Below, piece after piece: positions 7,184-13,378 of a stretch of DNA of 16,338 nt. Below the pieces are notes generated by a model. That model saw nothing but the letters and a program-made list of their open reading frames with translations. It did no database searches and was not told the DNA's origin. Position 1 is the stretch's first letter; every line of letters starts with the position of its first letter. The DNA lies in NCBI GenBank assembly GCA_020443945.1, contig JAIZWN010000109.1, positions 1 to 16,338 of the forward strand. The letters run 5' to 3'. Source of the DNA: Candidatus Thiosymbion ectosymbiont of Robbea hypermnestra (GTDB taxonomy: Bacteria; Pseudomonadota; Gammaproteobacteria; Chromatiales; Chromatiaceae). The position numbers and the translations under genes are program-made.

Positions 7184-8429
7184 CTTCGCTCCCCAAGGGC
7201 AGGCCGCGCGCGAGCCGGGGTTGGCACACCCCTCCCAGGCCCATGAAGCGGCGGGTGACGAAACGGCGCGGTCCGGGGAGGAGAGCCAGACTCAGTAAAC
7301 CCAGGTCTCGGCCCCAACGCACCGGCGGCCAGGGATTGACGAACATCCGGGCCAGGGTGTCGGTGGCCGCGACCACCGCGGCCTGGTCCCGTCCCCGCAG
7401 GCGGCGATAGGCGTCCAGCGTTGCCTCGCCGCCGGGGTCCGTGCCCTCGCGTCGGGCCCGGACCACGACCTCGGCCAGCGCCGCCACGTCCCGCAGCCCC
7501 AGATTGAAGCCCTGCCCGGCCACCGGGTGCAGGGTGTGGGCGGCGTTGCCGATGAGCACCAGGCGCCGACCCGCCGACTCCTGGGCAATCGTCAATTTGA
7601 GGGGATAGGTCAACCGCCGTCCGGGGTGGGTGAATTTTCCCATCCGATAGCCGAAGCGGTCCTGGAGTCCGGCGAGAAATTCCTGGTCGGAGAGGTCCCG
7701 CAGCCCGGCCGCGTCCTGGGCGCGGGCGGTCCAGACCACGGAGTAGCGCCCTTCGGTCATGGGCAGCAGGGCCAGAGGTCCGGTCTCGGTGAAGCGTTCG
7801 AAGGCCACGCCGGTTTGGGGCCGCGCGGGCGTTACCGTGGTAATCAGGGCGTGGTGGCCGTATCCCTGTTCCCGCACGGCAAACCCGAGGCGCTTGCGGA
7901 TGGAGGAATCGCCGCCGTCGGCGGCCACCAGCAGGCGGGTCCGCAGGAGTCGTGAATCGCCGCCCACGGCCACCTCCAGATCGACCCGTTGCGGCAGCGC
8001 CCGCACCCCGAGCAGGCGCGCCGGACACAGGAACTCCACCCCGCCCAGGCCGCCCTGGATGGCGCGACCGAGCAGGCGCGCCGGGGCCACATAGCCCAGG
8101 GCCGCCACGCCCGCCTCCCGATGATCCAGCCGGGTAAAGCCGAACCGGCCCCGGTCGGAGACATGGACCTGGCGGATCGGCTCGGCACCGGGTTCGATTC
8201 CCCCCCACAGGCCGATGCCCTCGAAGATGCGGCGGCTGCCCCAGGCGAGGGCGATGACCCGCTCGTCATAGCTCGGCTGGGCCTTTGAGCGCGGCGGCAC
8301 GGCCTCCAGCACGCACAGCCGCAGGCCGGTGGAAGCCAGGGCGCAGGCCAGGCTGCCCCCCACCAATCCACCGCCGACAATCACCAGATCGTACTCGTTC
8401 AATTTCCCGGAACCGCTGGTTTCAGCCAT
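7176..8429 (-). CDS. ubiH: 2-octaprenyl-6-methoxyphenol hydroxylase UbiH
   Basis: An FAD-dependent monooxygenase of ubiquinone synthesis (ring C1 hydroxylation). The 417-residue product shows GGGLVG (19-24), SYDERVIAL (53-61), VHVSDRG (88-94), AADGGDS (169-175) and GNAAHTLHPVAGQGFNLGLRD (294-314), all close to UbiH. The start is uncertain. The ATG at 8429 has no clear Shine-Dalgarno and lies 31 bases inside the upstream gene. A TTG at 8402 would give MNEYDLVIVGGG, a family-like N-terminus, and would overlap the upstream TGA by four bases (TTGA). The gene overlaps ubiI by eight bases, so the two are almost certainly co-translated. Confidence 0.92.
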   Translation of the reverse strand: MAETSGSGKLNEYDLVIVGGGLVGGSLACALASTGLRLCVLEAVPPRSKAQPSYDERVIALAWGSRRIFEGIGLWGGIEPGAEPIRQVHVSDRGRFGFTRLDHREAGVAALGYVAPARLLGRAIQGGLGGVEFLCPARLLGVRALPQRVDLEVAVGGDSRLLRTRLLVAADGGDSSIRKRLGFAVREQGYGHHALITTVTPARPQTGVAFERFTETGPLALLPMTEGRYSVVWTARAQDAAGLRDLSDQEFLAGLQDRFGYRMGKFTHPGRRLTYPLKLTIAQESAGRRLVLIGNAAHTLHPVAGQGFNLGLRDVAALAEVVVRARREGTDPGGEATLDAYRRLRGRDQAAVVAATDTLARMFVNPWPPVRWGRDLGLLSLALLPGPRRFVTRRFMGLGGVCQPRLARGLPLGSEDA

Positions 8430-9052
8430 GAATCACACGAAAGACGAAATTGTTCCTTGTCAGTAGCTGGAATAATTTGTAATGACCTTGTGCGATCTTG
8501 CAAACCCTTGGCAACCATCGATGCTATGTCCTTAAGGTCATGGAATTGCATTAGTCGCGTACATTCCAAAACCACCTCCCGAAAAGCACGTTGACCTTCC
8601 AATTCATCGGTGCGCCGCTGTGGTAAGATGCCCTCACACATAAAGCAGAATATCTCCTCGGCCTTCTCCGATTCGGATTTGTAGGCATAGAGCCTGTCTA
8701 TCTTTTCCCATAGGGCGGATAAACGTGGTTGACTTCTCGCTTCAGAGAGCGCAGCTAGAAATTTCTTCTTGTCTTTGGAGGTAAATGTATTAATACCAAA
8801 ATGCCCGAGGACTTCATGTCTAGCTACTCTCCTAAACTCATTTTCATTATGGATGTTGGAAGTGGCAAAGGCAGCAATTCGGCTGGCAGGAAGGTAGGCA
8901 CCAAGAATCCTTCCTAACCGCTCGATGGTTGCAGCTTTATGGAAGGCTTCCTCCTGTGTTGCCCGTACTTTGTATCGTATTTGACAAGCACCTGGATAAA
9001 CGGCGCAAAACTCAATAATCAGTATTTTTCCTTGGTCAACTGATAGTGCCAT
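8399..9052 (-). CDS. HEXXH (zincin-like) protein inserted in the ubi operon
   Basis: No housekeeping family is recognised. The 217-residue protein has RHEVLGHFGINTF around H79-E80-x-x-G83-H84, a zincin-type zinc motif. About 50 residues later comes SEKAEEIFCFMCEG, where E132 or E133 could be the third ligand. HEV-GHFG followed by F-AAL and AEE-----M resembles the metallopeptidase-like domain in phage MuF-type and conjugative-element polyvalent proteins; this is from memory and approximate. There is no signal peptide or membrane segment. The start ATG shares its A with the TGA of the preceding small gene (TGATG). The DNA is clearly AT-richer than its neighbours (22 of 60 bases are G or C at 8761-8820). 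The last ten or so codons run out of frame through the ubiH N-terminus. The function is unknown. Confidence 0.75.
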   Translation of the reverse strand: MALSVDQGKILIIEFCAVYPGACQIRYKVRATQEEAFHKAATIERLGRILGAYLPASRIAAFATSNIHNENEFRRVARHEVLGHFGINTFTSKDKKKFLAALSEARSQPRLSALWEKIDRLYAYKSESEKAEEIFCFMCEGILPQRRTDELEGQRAFREVVLECTRLMQFHDLKDIASMVAKGLQDRTRSLQIIPATDKEQFRLSCDSWLKPAVPGN

Positions 9053-9231
9053 CAGGCTTTACCTTTGCTTTTTCTATCGTCTTCCCGGGTAACCTCATCT
9101 TCTTCGGCCAATTTCCGTAGCTCCCTGCTTATGATTCTGGTCCGCTCATCATAGACGAATAGCGGAAGTTCGGCTGATGGTCGATCATCGTCTTCAATAA
9201 AGGTCGGCTCCGGTTTTGTTGTGCGATACAT
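9052..9231 (-). CDS. Small acidic protein coupled to the HEXXH gene
   Basis: A 59-residue ORF runs from ATG at 9231 to TGA at 9054-9052. Its start lies three bases after the pepP stop, with AGAGGA seven bases upstream as a good Shine-Dalgarno. Its stop overlaps the next start by one base (TGATG). The product is hydrophilic and charged: an N-terminal IEDDDRPSAELPLF segment, a middle YDERTRIISRELRKLAEEDE likely to be helical, and a basic KSKGKA tail. It has no signal peptide. No family is recognised. The coupling suggests it is made with and perhaps binds the HEXXH protein, as an inhibitor or adaptor would, but that is inference. Confidence 0.7.
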   Translation of the reverse strand: MYRTTKPEPTFIEDDDRPSAELPLFVYDERTRIISRELRKLAEEDEVTREDDRKSKGKA

Positions 9232-9234
9232 TGT

Positions 9235-10629
9235 TCAGTCCTCTAAAATCCGGTCGTTCCCGCGGCCGTGGTTTTTGTCTCCGGTTTCGGTTGCACCGGG
9301 AACCGGTGGTTTTCCGCCGGACATGCAGGATTCGATATCCGCGACTGTTTTGGGCGCGCGGGCGGACAGGACCTCGTTGCCTTCGGGGGTAATCAGGATG
9401 TCGTCTTCGATGCGGATCCCCAGGTTGCGATAGCGGGCGGGGACCTCGGTGCGATCCGCCGGGATATAGAGGCCGGGCTCCACCGTGAGCACCATGCCGG
9501 GTTCGAGCCGTCGCCATTTGCCGTCGACGCGGTAGTCTCCGACGTCGTGCACGTCCATGCCTAACCAGTGGCCGGTGCGGTGCATGAAGTAGGGCTTGTA
9601 TTTTTCCTTCTTGATGAGTTTGGGCACCGCCCGGCTCCCGCCCTTGAGAATCCCCAGCTCCGCCAGCCCCGCGGTGAGGGTGCGCACGGCGGCCTTGTGC
9701 ATGTCGTGCCAGCGGTTGCCGGGAATCGCCTTGGCGATGGCCGCTTCCTGGGCCGCCAATACCAGTTCGTAGAGCGCCCGCTGGGGCGGGCTGAAGCGGC
9801 CGTTGACCGGAAGGGTACGGGTGATGTCCGAGGCATAGCCGGCCAGCTCACAGCCGGCGTCGATGAGCACCAGGTCGCCGTCCTCGAGCCGGCGGCGATT
9901 GTCCACATAGTGCAGCACGCAGGCGTTGGCGCCGCTGCCGACGATGGGGGGATAGGCCTGGAAGCGCCCGCCGCGGGCGGTGCAGGTCTCGACGAACTCC
10001 GCCTCCAGTTGGTATTCCCACAGCCCTGGCCGACACAGGCGCATTACCCGGCGGTGGGCGGCGGCGGAGATGCGGGCCGCCCGTCGCATCAGCGCGCGCT
10101 CGGCCCGGCTCTTGCGCAGACGTTGTTCGGATAGCAGCCGCTCCAGGACCACGAACTCCGTCGGCGCCCGGATCCCGGCGCGGGCCTTGCCCCGTACTAC
10201 CCCGACCCACCGCATCAGACGCCGGTCGAATTCCGGGTCCACGCCTACCGGATAGTAGACCCGATCCCGGTTTTCCAGCAGCCGGGGCATGACCTTGTCC
10301 AGCCGAGCGATGGGGTAGGCCGTGGCGGCGCCGAAATCCCGCCGGACGCCATCGACGCCGGCGCGCGCGCCCTCCCATTGCTCCCGCTCGGCGTCGCACG
10401 GGCGGCAGAAGACCACCAGCTCGCCCTTTTTGCGTCCCGGAACCAGGACCGCCAGCGCCTCCGGCTCGGGGAAACCCGTCACATAGGAGAAATCGCTGTC
10501 CTGGCGATAGGGATAGCACACGTCGCGGTTGCGAACGGATTCGGAGGCCGCCGGCAGCAGGGCGATCCCGGTGGGGCCCACGGCGGCGACCAGCCGCCGG
10601 CGGCGGCGGCGATATTCCGCCGCGGTCAT
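9235..10629 (-). CDS. pepP: Xaa-Pro aminopeptidase PepP
   Basis: A cytoplasmic M24B metallopeptidase that removes N-terminal residues preceding proline, using two Mn(II) ions. The 464-residue product has the N-terminal AMP_N domain (RNRDVCYPYRQDSDFSYVTGFPEP, 33-56) and the pita-bread catalytic domain. Metal ligands D257 (LIDAG), D268 (SDITR), H354 (TGHWLG), E384 (TVEPG) and E408 (RIEDD) are all present, with H361 beside them, so it should be active. About 35 residues after VADIE are a variable tail. A strong GGAGG Shine-Dalgarno precedes the ATG but can pair with CCTCC just upstream of it. It lies upstream of the ubi genes as in E. coli (ygfB-pepP-ubiH-ubiI), though here a two-gene insert separates it from ubiH. 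Confidence 0.96.
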   Translation of the reverse strand: MTAAEYRRRRRRLVAAVGPTGIALLPAASESVRNRDVCYPYRQDSDFSYVTGFPEPEALAVLVPGRKKGELVVFCRPCDAEREQWEGARAGVDGVRRDFGAATAYPIARLDKVMPRLLENRDRVYYPVGVDPEFDRRLMRWVGVVRGKARAGIRAPTEFVVLERLLSEQRLRKSRAERALMRRAARISAAAHRRVMRLCRPGLWEYQLEAEFVETCTARGGRFQAYPPIVGSGANACVLHYVDNRRRLEDGDLVLIDAGCELAGYASDITRTLPVNGRFSPPQRALYELVLAAQEAAIAKAIPGNRWHDMHKAAVRTLTAGLAELGILKGGSRAVPKLIKKEKYKPYFMHRTGHWLGMDVHDVGDYRVDGKWRRLEPGMVLTVEPGLYIPADRTEVPARYRNLGIRIEDDILITPEGNEVLSARAPKTVADIESCMSGGKPPVPGATETGDKNHGRGNDRILED

Positions 10630-10636
10630 TGGTCAG

Positions 10637-10649
10637 CCTCCTTTGGAGG
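10637..10649 (-). promoter_or_regulatory. pepP Shine-Dalgarno within a small hairpin
   Basis: On the minus strand CCTCC-AAA-GGAGG precedes the pepP ATG by seven bases. The GGAGG ribosome-binding site is perfectly complementary to the CCTCC just upstream, with a three-base loop. If it folds, ribosome access is reduced, and melting or an upstream event would be needed for efficient initiation. Confidence 0.5.
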
Positions 10650-10650
10650 T

Positions 10651-10676
10651 CGCAAAAGCCCATCCCTGGGCTTTGC
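10651..10676 (-). terminator. Hairpin with short T-run between ygfB and pepP
   Basis: On the minus strand CGCAAAGCCCA, loop GGGA and TGGGCTTTTGCG form an 11-bp stem with one extra T. The TTTT lies inside the 3' arm, so this is a terminator-like or attenuator-like structure rather than a textbook terminator. It lies just upstream of the pepP ribosome-binding site and would reduce read-through from ygfB if it works. Confidence 0.45.
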
Positions 10677-10710
10677 GACTGGCGAATCGGAACATGGCGA
10701 CTTCCCGATT

Positions 10711-10756
10711 CGGTAGTGGTAAATACCTAACTGGTAAAGTGGCTGATCGTCCATAA
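10711..10756. repeat. 46-bp direct repeat, copy 1
   Basis: This 46-base segment (CGGTAGTG...CTGATCGTCCATAA) recurs in the same orientation at 10843-10888 with five mismatches. The two copies bracket the AATCCTGT-type repeat at 10763-10805. Read backwards they give MDDQ-LYQL-I-HYR, which explains the spurious ORF on the minus strand here. Confidence 0.8.
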
Positions 10757-10762
10757 GAATTA

Positions 10763-10805
10763 ATAGGACAGGATTAACAGGATTTTTCAGGATTGACAGG
10801 ATTTT
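10763..10805 (-). repeat. AATCCTGT repeat cluster, second site
   Basis: On the minus strand AATCCTGTC, AATCCTG, AATCCTGTT and AATCCTGTCCTATT occur in a row. This matches the cluster at the start of the window, including the CCTATT border. It lies between the two 46-bp direct repeats, so the three together may be one composite intergenic element. Confidence 0.6.
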
Positions 10806-10842
10806 TCTTGTCGCCCGTACAGAGCTGGCCCGTAAGGGTAGC

Positions 10843-10888
10843 CGGTAGTGCTCAATGTCTAACTGGTAAAGTGACTGATCGTCCATAA
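10843..10888. repeat. 46-bp direct repeat, copy 2
   Basis: This is the second copy of the 10711-10756 segment, 41 of 46 bases identical. The differences are clustered in the middle (CTCAATGT versus GTAAATAC). With copy 1 it fills most of the roughly 300-base gap between ygfB and pepP; no gene is seen in that gap. Confidence 0.8.
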
Positions 10889-10936
10889 AACTCAAGCCTG
10901 AAGAGTCAGAGAGAGCACCGGATCACCCGTTACCAT

Positions 10937-11542
10937 TCAGGTAGTTACCCCCCGATTCTTTTGAACCGGGCGGTCCGTCCCTGGACCGCGAGTCTGCTCC
11001 TCGTAAACCAGCATGGCCGCCACCCGGACGAATTCCGTCAGCTCCGTCAGGGCCTGCTCGTTCACCTCGGAATCGTCCAGGTCCTGGAGATCGAGATGGG
11101 TAATGGCGGCAAAGTCGTCGCAGACCTCCCGCGCCGGCCCCGAGAACCGACGTGCGTCCAGCCCGGCGAGTCCGAGGCCGAAGAGAAAGCCGCGGCTCCA
11201 GTCGTAGAGCCTCTCCGCCCGCTCCGCCAGGGATCTCGAGTCGTCAGGCAACAGAGGGGTGAAACCCAGGTGCGGGTCGGCGATCCCGGCGCGGGTCCGC
11301 GCCGCCAACTCCTGCAGGGAACGCCGGCACGCCCCGGTCGCGGGATCGGCATCGGCGGCATCCCCGAGCAGCTCGGCGATCCAGGACTCCGCCGCCTCTG
11401 GCCCGTCGCCGCCGCACAGCATGGCGCACAAGATGCCATGGGCCTCGGCGGCGCTGGGGCCCAGCGCGGAGACGGCAAGGCATGCGTCGAGCTCCCGATA
11501 AGGGTGCGAAAAATCCGATTCCTGCATCGCTGGGGCCGGCAT
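10937..11542 (-). CDS. ygfB: UPF0149 family protein YgfB
   Basis: A cytoplasmic protein of the YgfB/YecA (UPF0149) family, small helical proteins of poorly defined role; the Pseudomonas YgfB has been linked to gene regulation. The 201-residue product has the family pattern SAAEAHGILCAMLCGG near the N-terminus, WSRGFLFGLGLAG in the middle and a C-terminal ALTELTEFVRVAAMLVYEE helix. Two starts are possible: ATG at 11542, or ATG at 11527 (MQESDFSHPY), which better matches the E. coli YgfB spacing to the HG-----CGG motif. Neither has a clear Shine-Dalgarno. It heads the pepP-ubi cluster but is separated from pepP by about 300 bases of repeats. It is divergent from the zapB-like/zapA genes, the standard gammaproteobacterial arrangement. 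Confidence 0.9.
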   Translation of the reverse strand: MPAPAMQESDFSHPYRELDACLAVSALGPSAAEAHGILCAMLCGGDGPEAAESWIAELLGDAADADPATGACRRSLQELAARTRAGIADPHLGFTPLLPDDSRSLAERAERLYDWSRGFLFGLGLAGLDARRFSGPAREVCDDFAAITHLDLQDLDDSEVNEQALTELTEFVRVAAMLVYEEQTRGPGTDRPVQKNRGVTT

Positions 11543-11579
11543 CGAAAACCGTGGAGGGGGCTTAAAGTAGCCTTAAATC

Positions 11580-11588
11580 ATCATAGCA
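11580..11588 (-). promoter_or_regulatory. Extended -10 promoter for ygfB
   Basis: On the minus strand TGCTATGAT is an extended -10 element (TGnTATGAT). There is no good -35 box at the usual distance, which extended -10 promoters tolerate. It would start ygfB mRNA about 30 bases before the start codon. It lies back to back with the promoter of the zapB-like gene. Confidence 0.5.
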
Positions 11589-11602
11589 TGACGCGCAACG
11601 AA

Positions 11603-11631
11603 TTGACCCCGGAGCCGACGCCTTCTATAGT
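11603..11631 (+). promoter_or_regulatory. Sigma70 promoter for zapB-like/zapA
   Basis: TTGACC at 11603-11608 and TATAGT at 11626-11631 are separated by exactly 17 bases, close to the sigma70 consensus. Transcription would begin near 11638. That lies past the first possible GTG (11635) of the zapB-like gene and so supports the GTG at 11665 as its real start. Confidence 0.8.
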
Positions 11632-11664
11632 TGCGTGGAACTACTTCTCAGGGAAGCTGATCCG

Positions 11665-11874
11665 GTGGCGAATTTCGACCTCGATACCCTAGAACGGCAG
11701 GTGGAGGAACTGATCCGCGTCTGCCGTCGCCTCACAGAAGAAAACACCTCGCTACGAGAGCGCCAGGAACACCTGGTCGCGGAGCGTGCCGAGCTCGTCG
11801 AGAAGACCGAGCTGGCCCGAAACCGCGTGGAAACCATACTCTCGCGTCTGAAATCCATGGAAGAAGAGCTATGA
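11665..11874 (+). CDS. ZapB-like coiled-coil protein (TIGR02449 family)
   Basis: A 69-residue protein that is almost entirely one coiled coil, with a heptad-like pattern from LERQVEELIRVCRRL through ENTSLRERQEHLVAERAEL to the C-terminus. It belongs with the small TIGR02449-type proteins encoded just before zapA in many gammaproteobacteria, presumed to act in Z-ring assembly or stability. The GTG at 11665 is preferred because AGGGA lies ten bases upstream and the promoter at 11603-11631 would place an upstream GTG (11635) at or before the transcription start. It overlaps zapA by four bases (ATGA). It is not the classical E. coli zapB, which lies elsewhere. Confidence 0.8.
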   Translation: MANFDLDTLERQVEELIRVCRRLTEENTSLRERQEHLVAERAELVEKTELARNRVETILSRLKSMEEEL

Positions 11875-12203
11875 GCGAAGAACCCTTTGCCGTCTCGGTC
11901 CATATCCTGGACAAGGAATACCTGGTTTCCTGCGTGCCGGACGAAGAGGCGGGGCTGCGTGAGACCGCGCGTATGCTCGATCAACGGATGCGCGAGATCC
12001 GCAAGACCGGGCGCATTCTCGGCGGCGACCGGATCGCCGTCATGGCGGCCCTCAACATCATCTACGAGCTGAACAGGCTCCAATCCGGCGACATACCGCC
12101 GCTCGCGCCGGATCTCGACCGACGCTTGGGAGACCTGCAACGGCGCCTCGACACCGCCCTGGCGGCGCAACCGCGGATAGACGCGCCGGACGAATCGGTA
12201 TAA
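11871..12203 (+). CDS. zapA: Cell division protein ZapA
   Basis: ZapA binds FtsZ and bundles its filaments at mid-cell. The 110-residue product has the ZapA N-terminal domain (VSVHILDKEYLVSCVPDEEAGLRETARMLDQRMREIR, residues 8-44) and the conserved DRIAVMAALNIIYELNR (about 53-69). A C-terminal helix follows that would form the tetrameric coiled coil. It overlaps the zapB-like gene by four bases and is followed by the 6S RNA, the classic zapA-ssrS-fau order. Confidence 0.93.
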   Translation: MSEEPFAVSVHILDKEYLVSCVPDEEAGLRETARMLDQRMREIRKTGRILGGDRIAVMAALNIIYELNRLQSGDIPPLAPDLDRRLGDLQRRLDTALAAQPRIDAPDESV

Positions 12204-12204
12204 C
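12199..12204 (+). promoter_or_regulatory. -10 box of the 6S RNA gene
   Basis: TATAAC overlaps the zapA stop codon and lies about nine bases upstream of the inferred 6S RNA 5' end. No clear -35 box was seen at 17 bases. It would give ssrS its own transcription besides read-through from zapA. Confidence 0.45.
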
Positions 12205-12212
12205 CTTAAATT

Positions 12213-12405
12213 CAGACATCCCCTGCGGTGTTCGCGAGCGACCTGGGTATTTTCTTGAGCCTAACTCGTACCCTGGGGACCGAGACGAGGAAGCCGTTGT
12301 GCATGTCCGCCCCGAGCGGAAAGCCTGAAGCCGAATCCTTAGGTCCCCACTTGGACCTACCGGTTCAAGAACAAAGGTCGCGTCGGCACCGGCGGGGGAT
12401 GTCGC
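12213..12405 (+). ncRNA. ssrS: 6S RNA
   Basis: 6S RNA binds sigma70 RNA polymerase by mimicking an open promoter and dampens transcription in stationary phase. The ends pair (ACATCCCC at 12216-12223 with GGGGATGT at 12395-12402). Next come GCGACCT (12238-12244) with AGGTCGC (12375-12381) and TTCTTGAGCC (12252-12261) with GGTTCAAGAA (12362-12371), which frame the central bubble. A small AGGTCC/GGACCT hairpin lies in the bubble's 3' strand, and an apical TCCGC/GCGGA stem is present. The 5' sequence CTGCGGTGTTCGCGAGCG is characteristic. Its place between zapA and fau is the conserved one. The end points are estimates. Confidence 0.9.
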
Positions 12406-12418
12406 TCCCGCTTCCCCC

Positions 12419-13117
12419 ATGGCCTCCACCGGCGTCCTCAGACACCGCCTGCAAAGCGCCCGTAGCGCGCTCAGCCCCTCCGAGCAACGCCGCCACGCTC
12501 GCGCCCTCGCCCGCCTGCTGGGCCGCCAAGCCCTCTTCCTGCGCGCCCGCCGCGTCGGCCTCTACCGGAGCACCCACGGCGAAATCGACCCCCTGCCCCT
12601 GATGCGGCTGCCCCAGGCGCGGCGCAAACTCCGCTTCCTGCCCGTGCTTCGGCCCTACCCCCGGGGAAGGCTCTGGTTCCTGTCCCACCGGCCGGGCGAC
12701 CCCCTGATCGACAACCGCTTCGGCATCCCCGAGCCCCGTTTGCGCAACCGGCGGGTTCGACTCCCCTGGGCCCTGGACCTGCTGCTGATCCCCCTCGTCG
12801 GCTTCGACGCCCGGTGTAACCGGCTCGGCATGGGCGGCGGCTACTACGACCGCACCCTCGCCTACCTGCGCCGACGCCGCCGCTGGCACCGCCCCCGGCT
12901 GGTGGGCATCGCCCACGAATGCCAGCGGGTGGAAGCCCTGACGCCGAACCCCTGGGATATACCCCTGGACCTGGTGGCAACGGAGACACGGCTCTATGCA
13001 CGAAAGGATTTGCAGGCTGGGTCGCACCCACCAGAAACATCGAGGACCGCAGGGCGGGAAAGCACAGCGCATCCCGCCGCGTCGGTCATTCCGGAGCCAA
13101 TACCTTGCAAGAGGTGA
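12419..13117 (+). CDS. fau: 5-formyltetrahydrofolate cyclo-ligase
   Basis: This cytoplasmic enzyme converts 5-formyltetrahydrofolate to 5,10-methenyltetrahydrofolate with ATP, returning the inhibitor form to the folate pool. The 232-residue product has the N-terminal helical arginine-rich region, VGLYRSTHGEIDPLPLM, the family signature GFDARCNRLGMGGGYYDR (128-145), and VGIAHECQRVE with WDIPLDLVATE (179-189). The ATG is only about 14 bases after the inferred 6S RNA 3' end, without a strong Shine-Dalgarno; E. coli also has fau directly after ssrS. The normal protein would end near residue 195. Here about 35 extra residues follow, and those from about 208 are encoded by a dispersed repeat that also supplies the stop. 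Confidence 0.92.
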   Translation: MASTGVLRHRLQSARSALSPSEQRRHARALARLLGRQALFLRARRVGLYRSTHGEIDPLPLMRLPQARRKLRFLPVLRPYPRGRLWFLSHRPGDPLIDNRFGIPEPRLRNRRVRLPWALDLLLIPLVGFDARCNRLGMGGGYYDRTLAYLRRRRRWHRPRLVGIAHECQRVEALTPNPWDIPLDLVATETRLYARKDLQAGSHPPETSRTAGRESTAHPAASVIPEPIPCKR

Positions 13118-13187
13118 TCGTAGGGAGGCACAAGTCCGCCCCAAGGTTTCGAGCGGCCAGAGGTATACTCCCTCTCCCACCGGGAGA
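13042..13187 (+). repeat. ~145-bp dispersed repeat, copy 2
   Basis: This copy matches 5764-5908 across its length with scattered substitutions. It contains the same GGCGGGA/TCCCGCC stem. Its first 76 bases are translated as the C-terminal end of the fau ORF, which terminates inside it. Directly downstream a CACCGGGAGAGGGCCGGGGAGAGGG tract follows. Confidence 0.8.
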
Positions 13188-13324
13188 GGGCCGGGGAGAG
13201 GGGGATCGAATAGCCGCGCCCCCTTTCCAATCCCGAAGCCACAAGGGTTCCAGTAAATCAAGAGGCTGTCCGGGAACCCCCCTTGCGGTAAAGGACGCAA
13301 AAAAATTTAACGGAATTAATCAGA

Positions 13325-13350
13325 TAGAGACTGTCTAAAAAGTCAGTCTC
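13325..13350 (+). repeat. Solo MITE-like end and small hairpin upstream of the barrel gene
   Basis: TAGAGACTGTCTAAAAAGT at 13325-13343 matches 17 of 19 bases of the end of the MITE-like element at 14891-14909, yet no second end is nearby. It is also part of a local inverted repeat, GAGACTG (13327-13333) with CAGTCTC (13344-13350). It lies just upstream of the AGGAGG at 13361. Besides this and the preceding repeat, the 13118-13378 gap shows an A-rich stretch and no gene. Confidence 0.5.
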
Positions 13351-13378
13351 GTAAGGGAAAAGGAGGTACTGGCCATCC

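Noticed and set aside
6290..7246. Plus-strand ORF of 318 codons and similar ORFs over the ubi genes
   Set aside because: Antisense to ubiI and ubiH, whose FAD motifs are clear.
10626..10895. 89-codon minus-strand ORF with a repeated MDDQ-LYQL motif
   Set aside because: The protein repeat is simply the 46-bp DNA direct repeat read in frame; it also covers the pepP leader hairpins.
12365..13300. 311-codon minus-strand ORF
   Set aside because: Antisense to fau and part of 6S RNA; low-complexity shadow translation.
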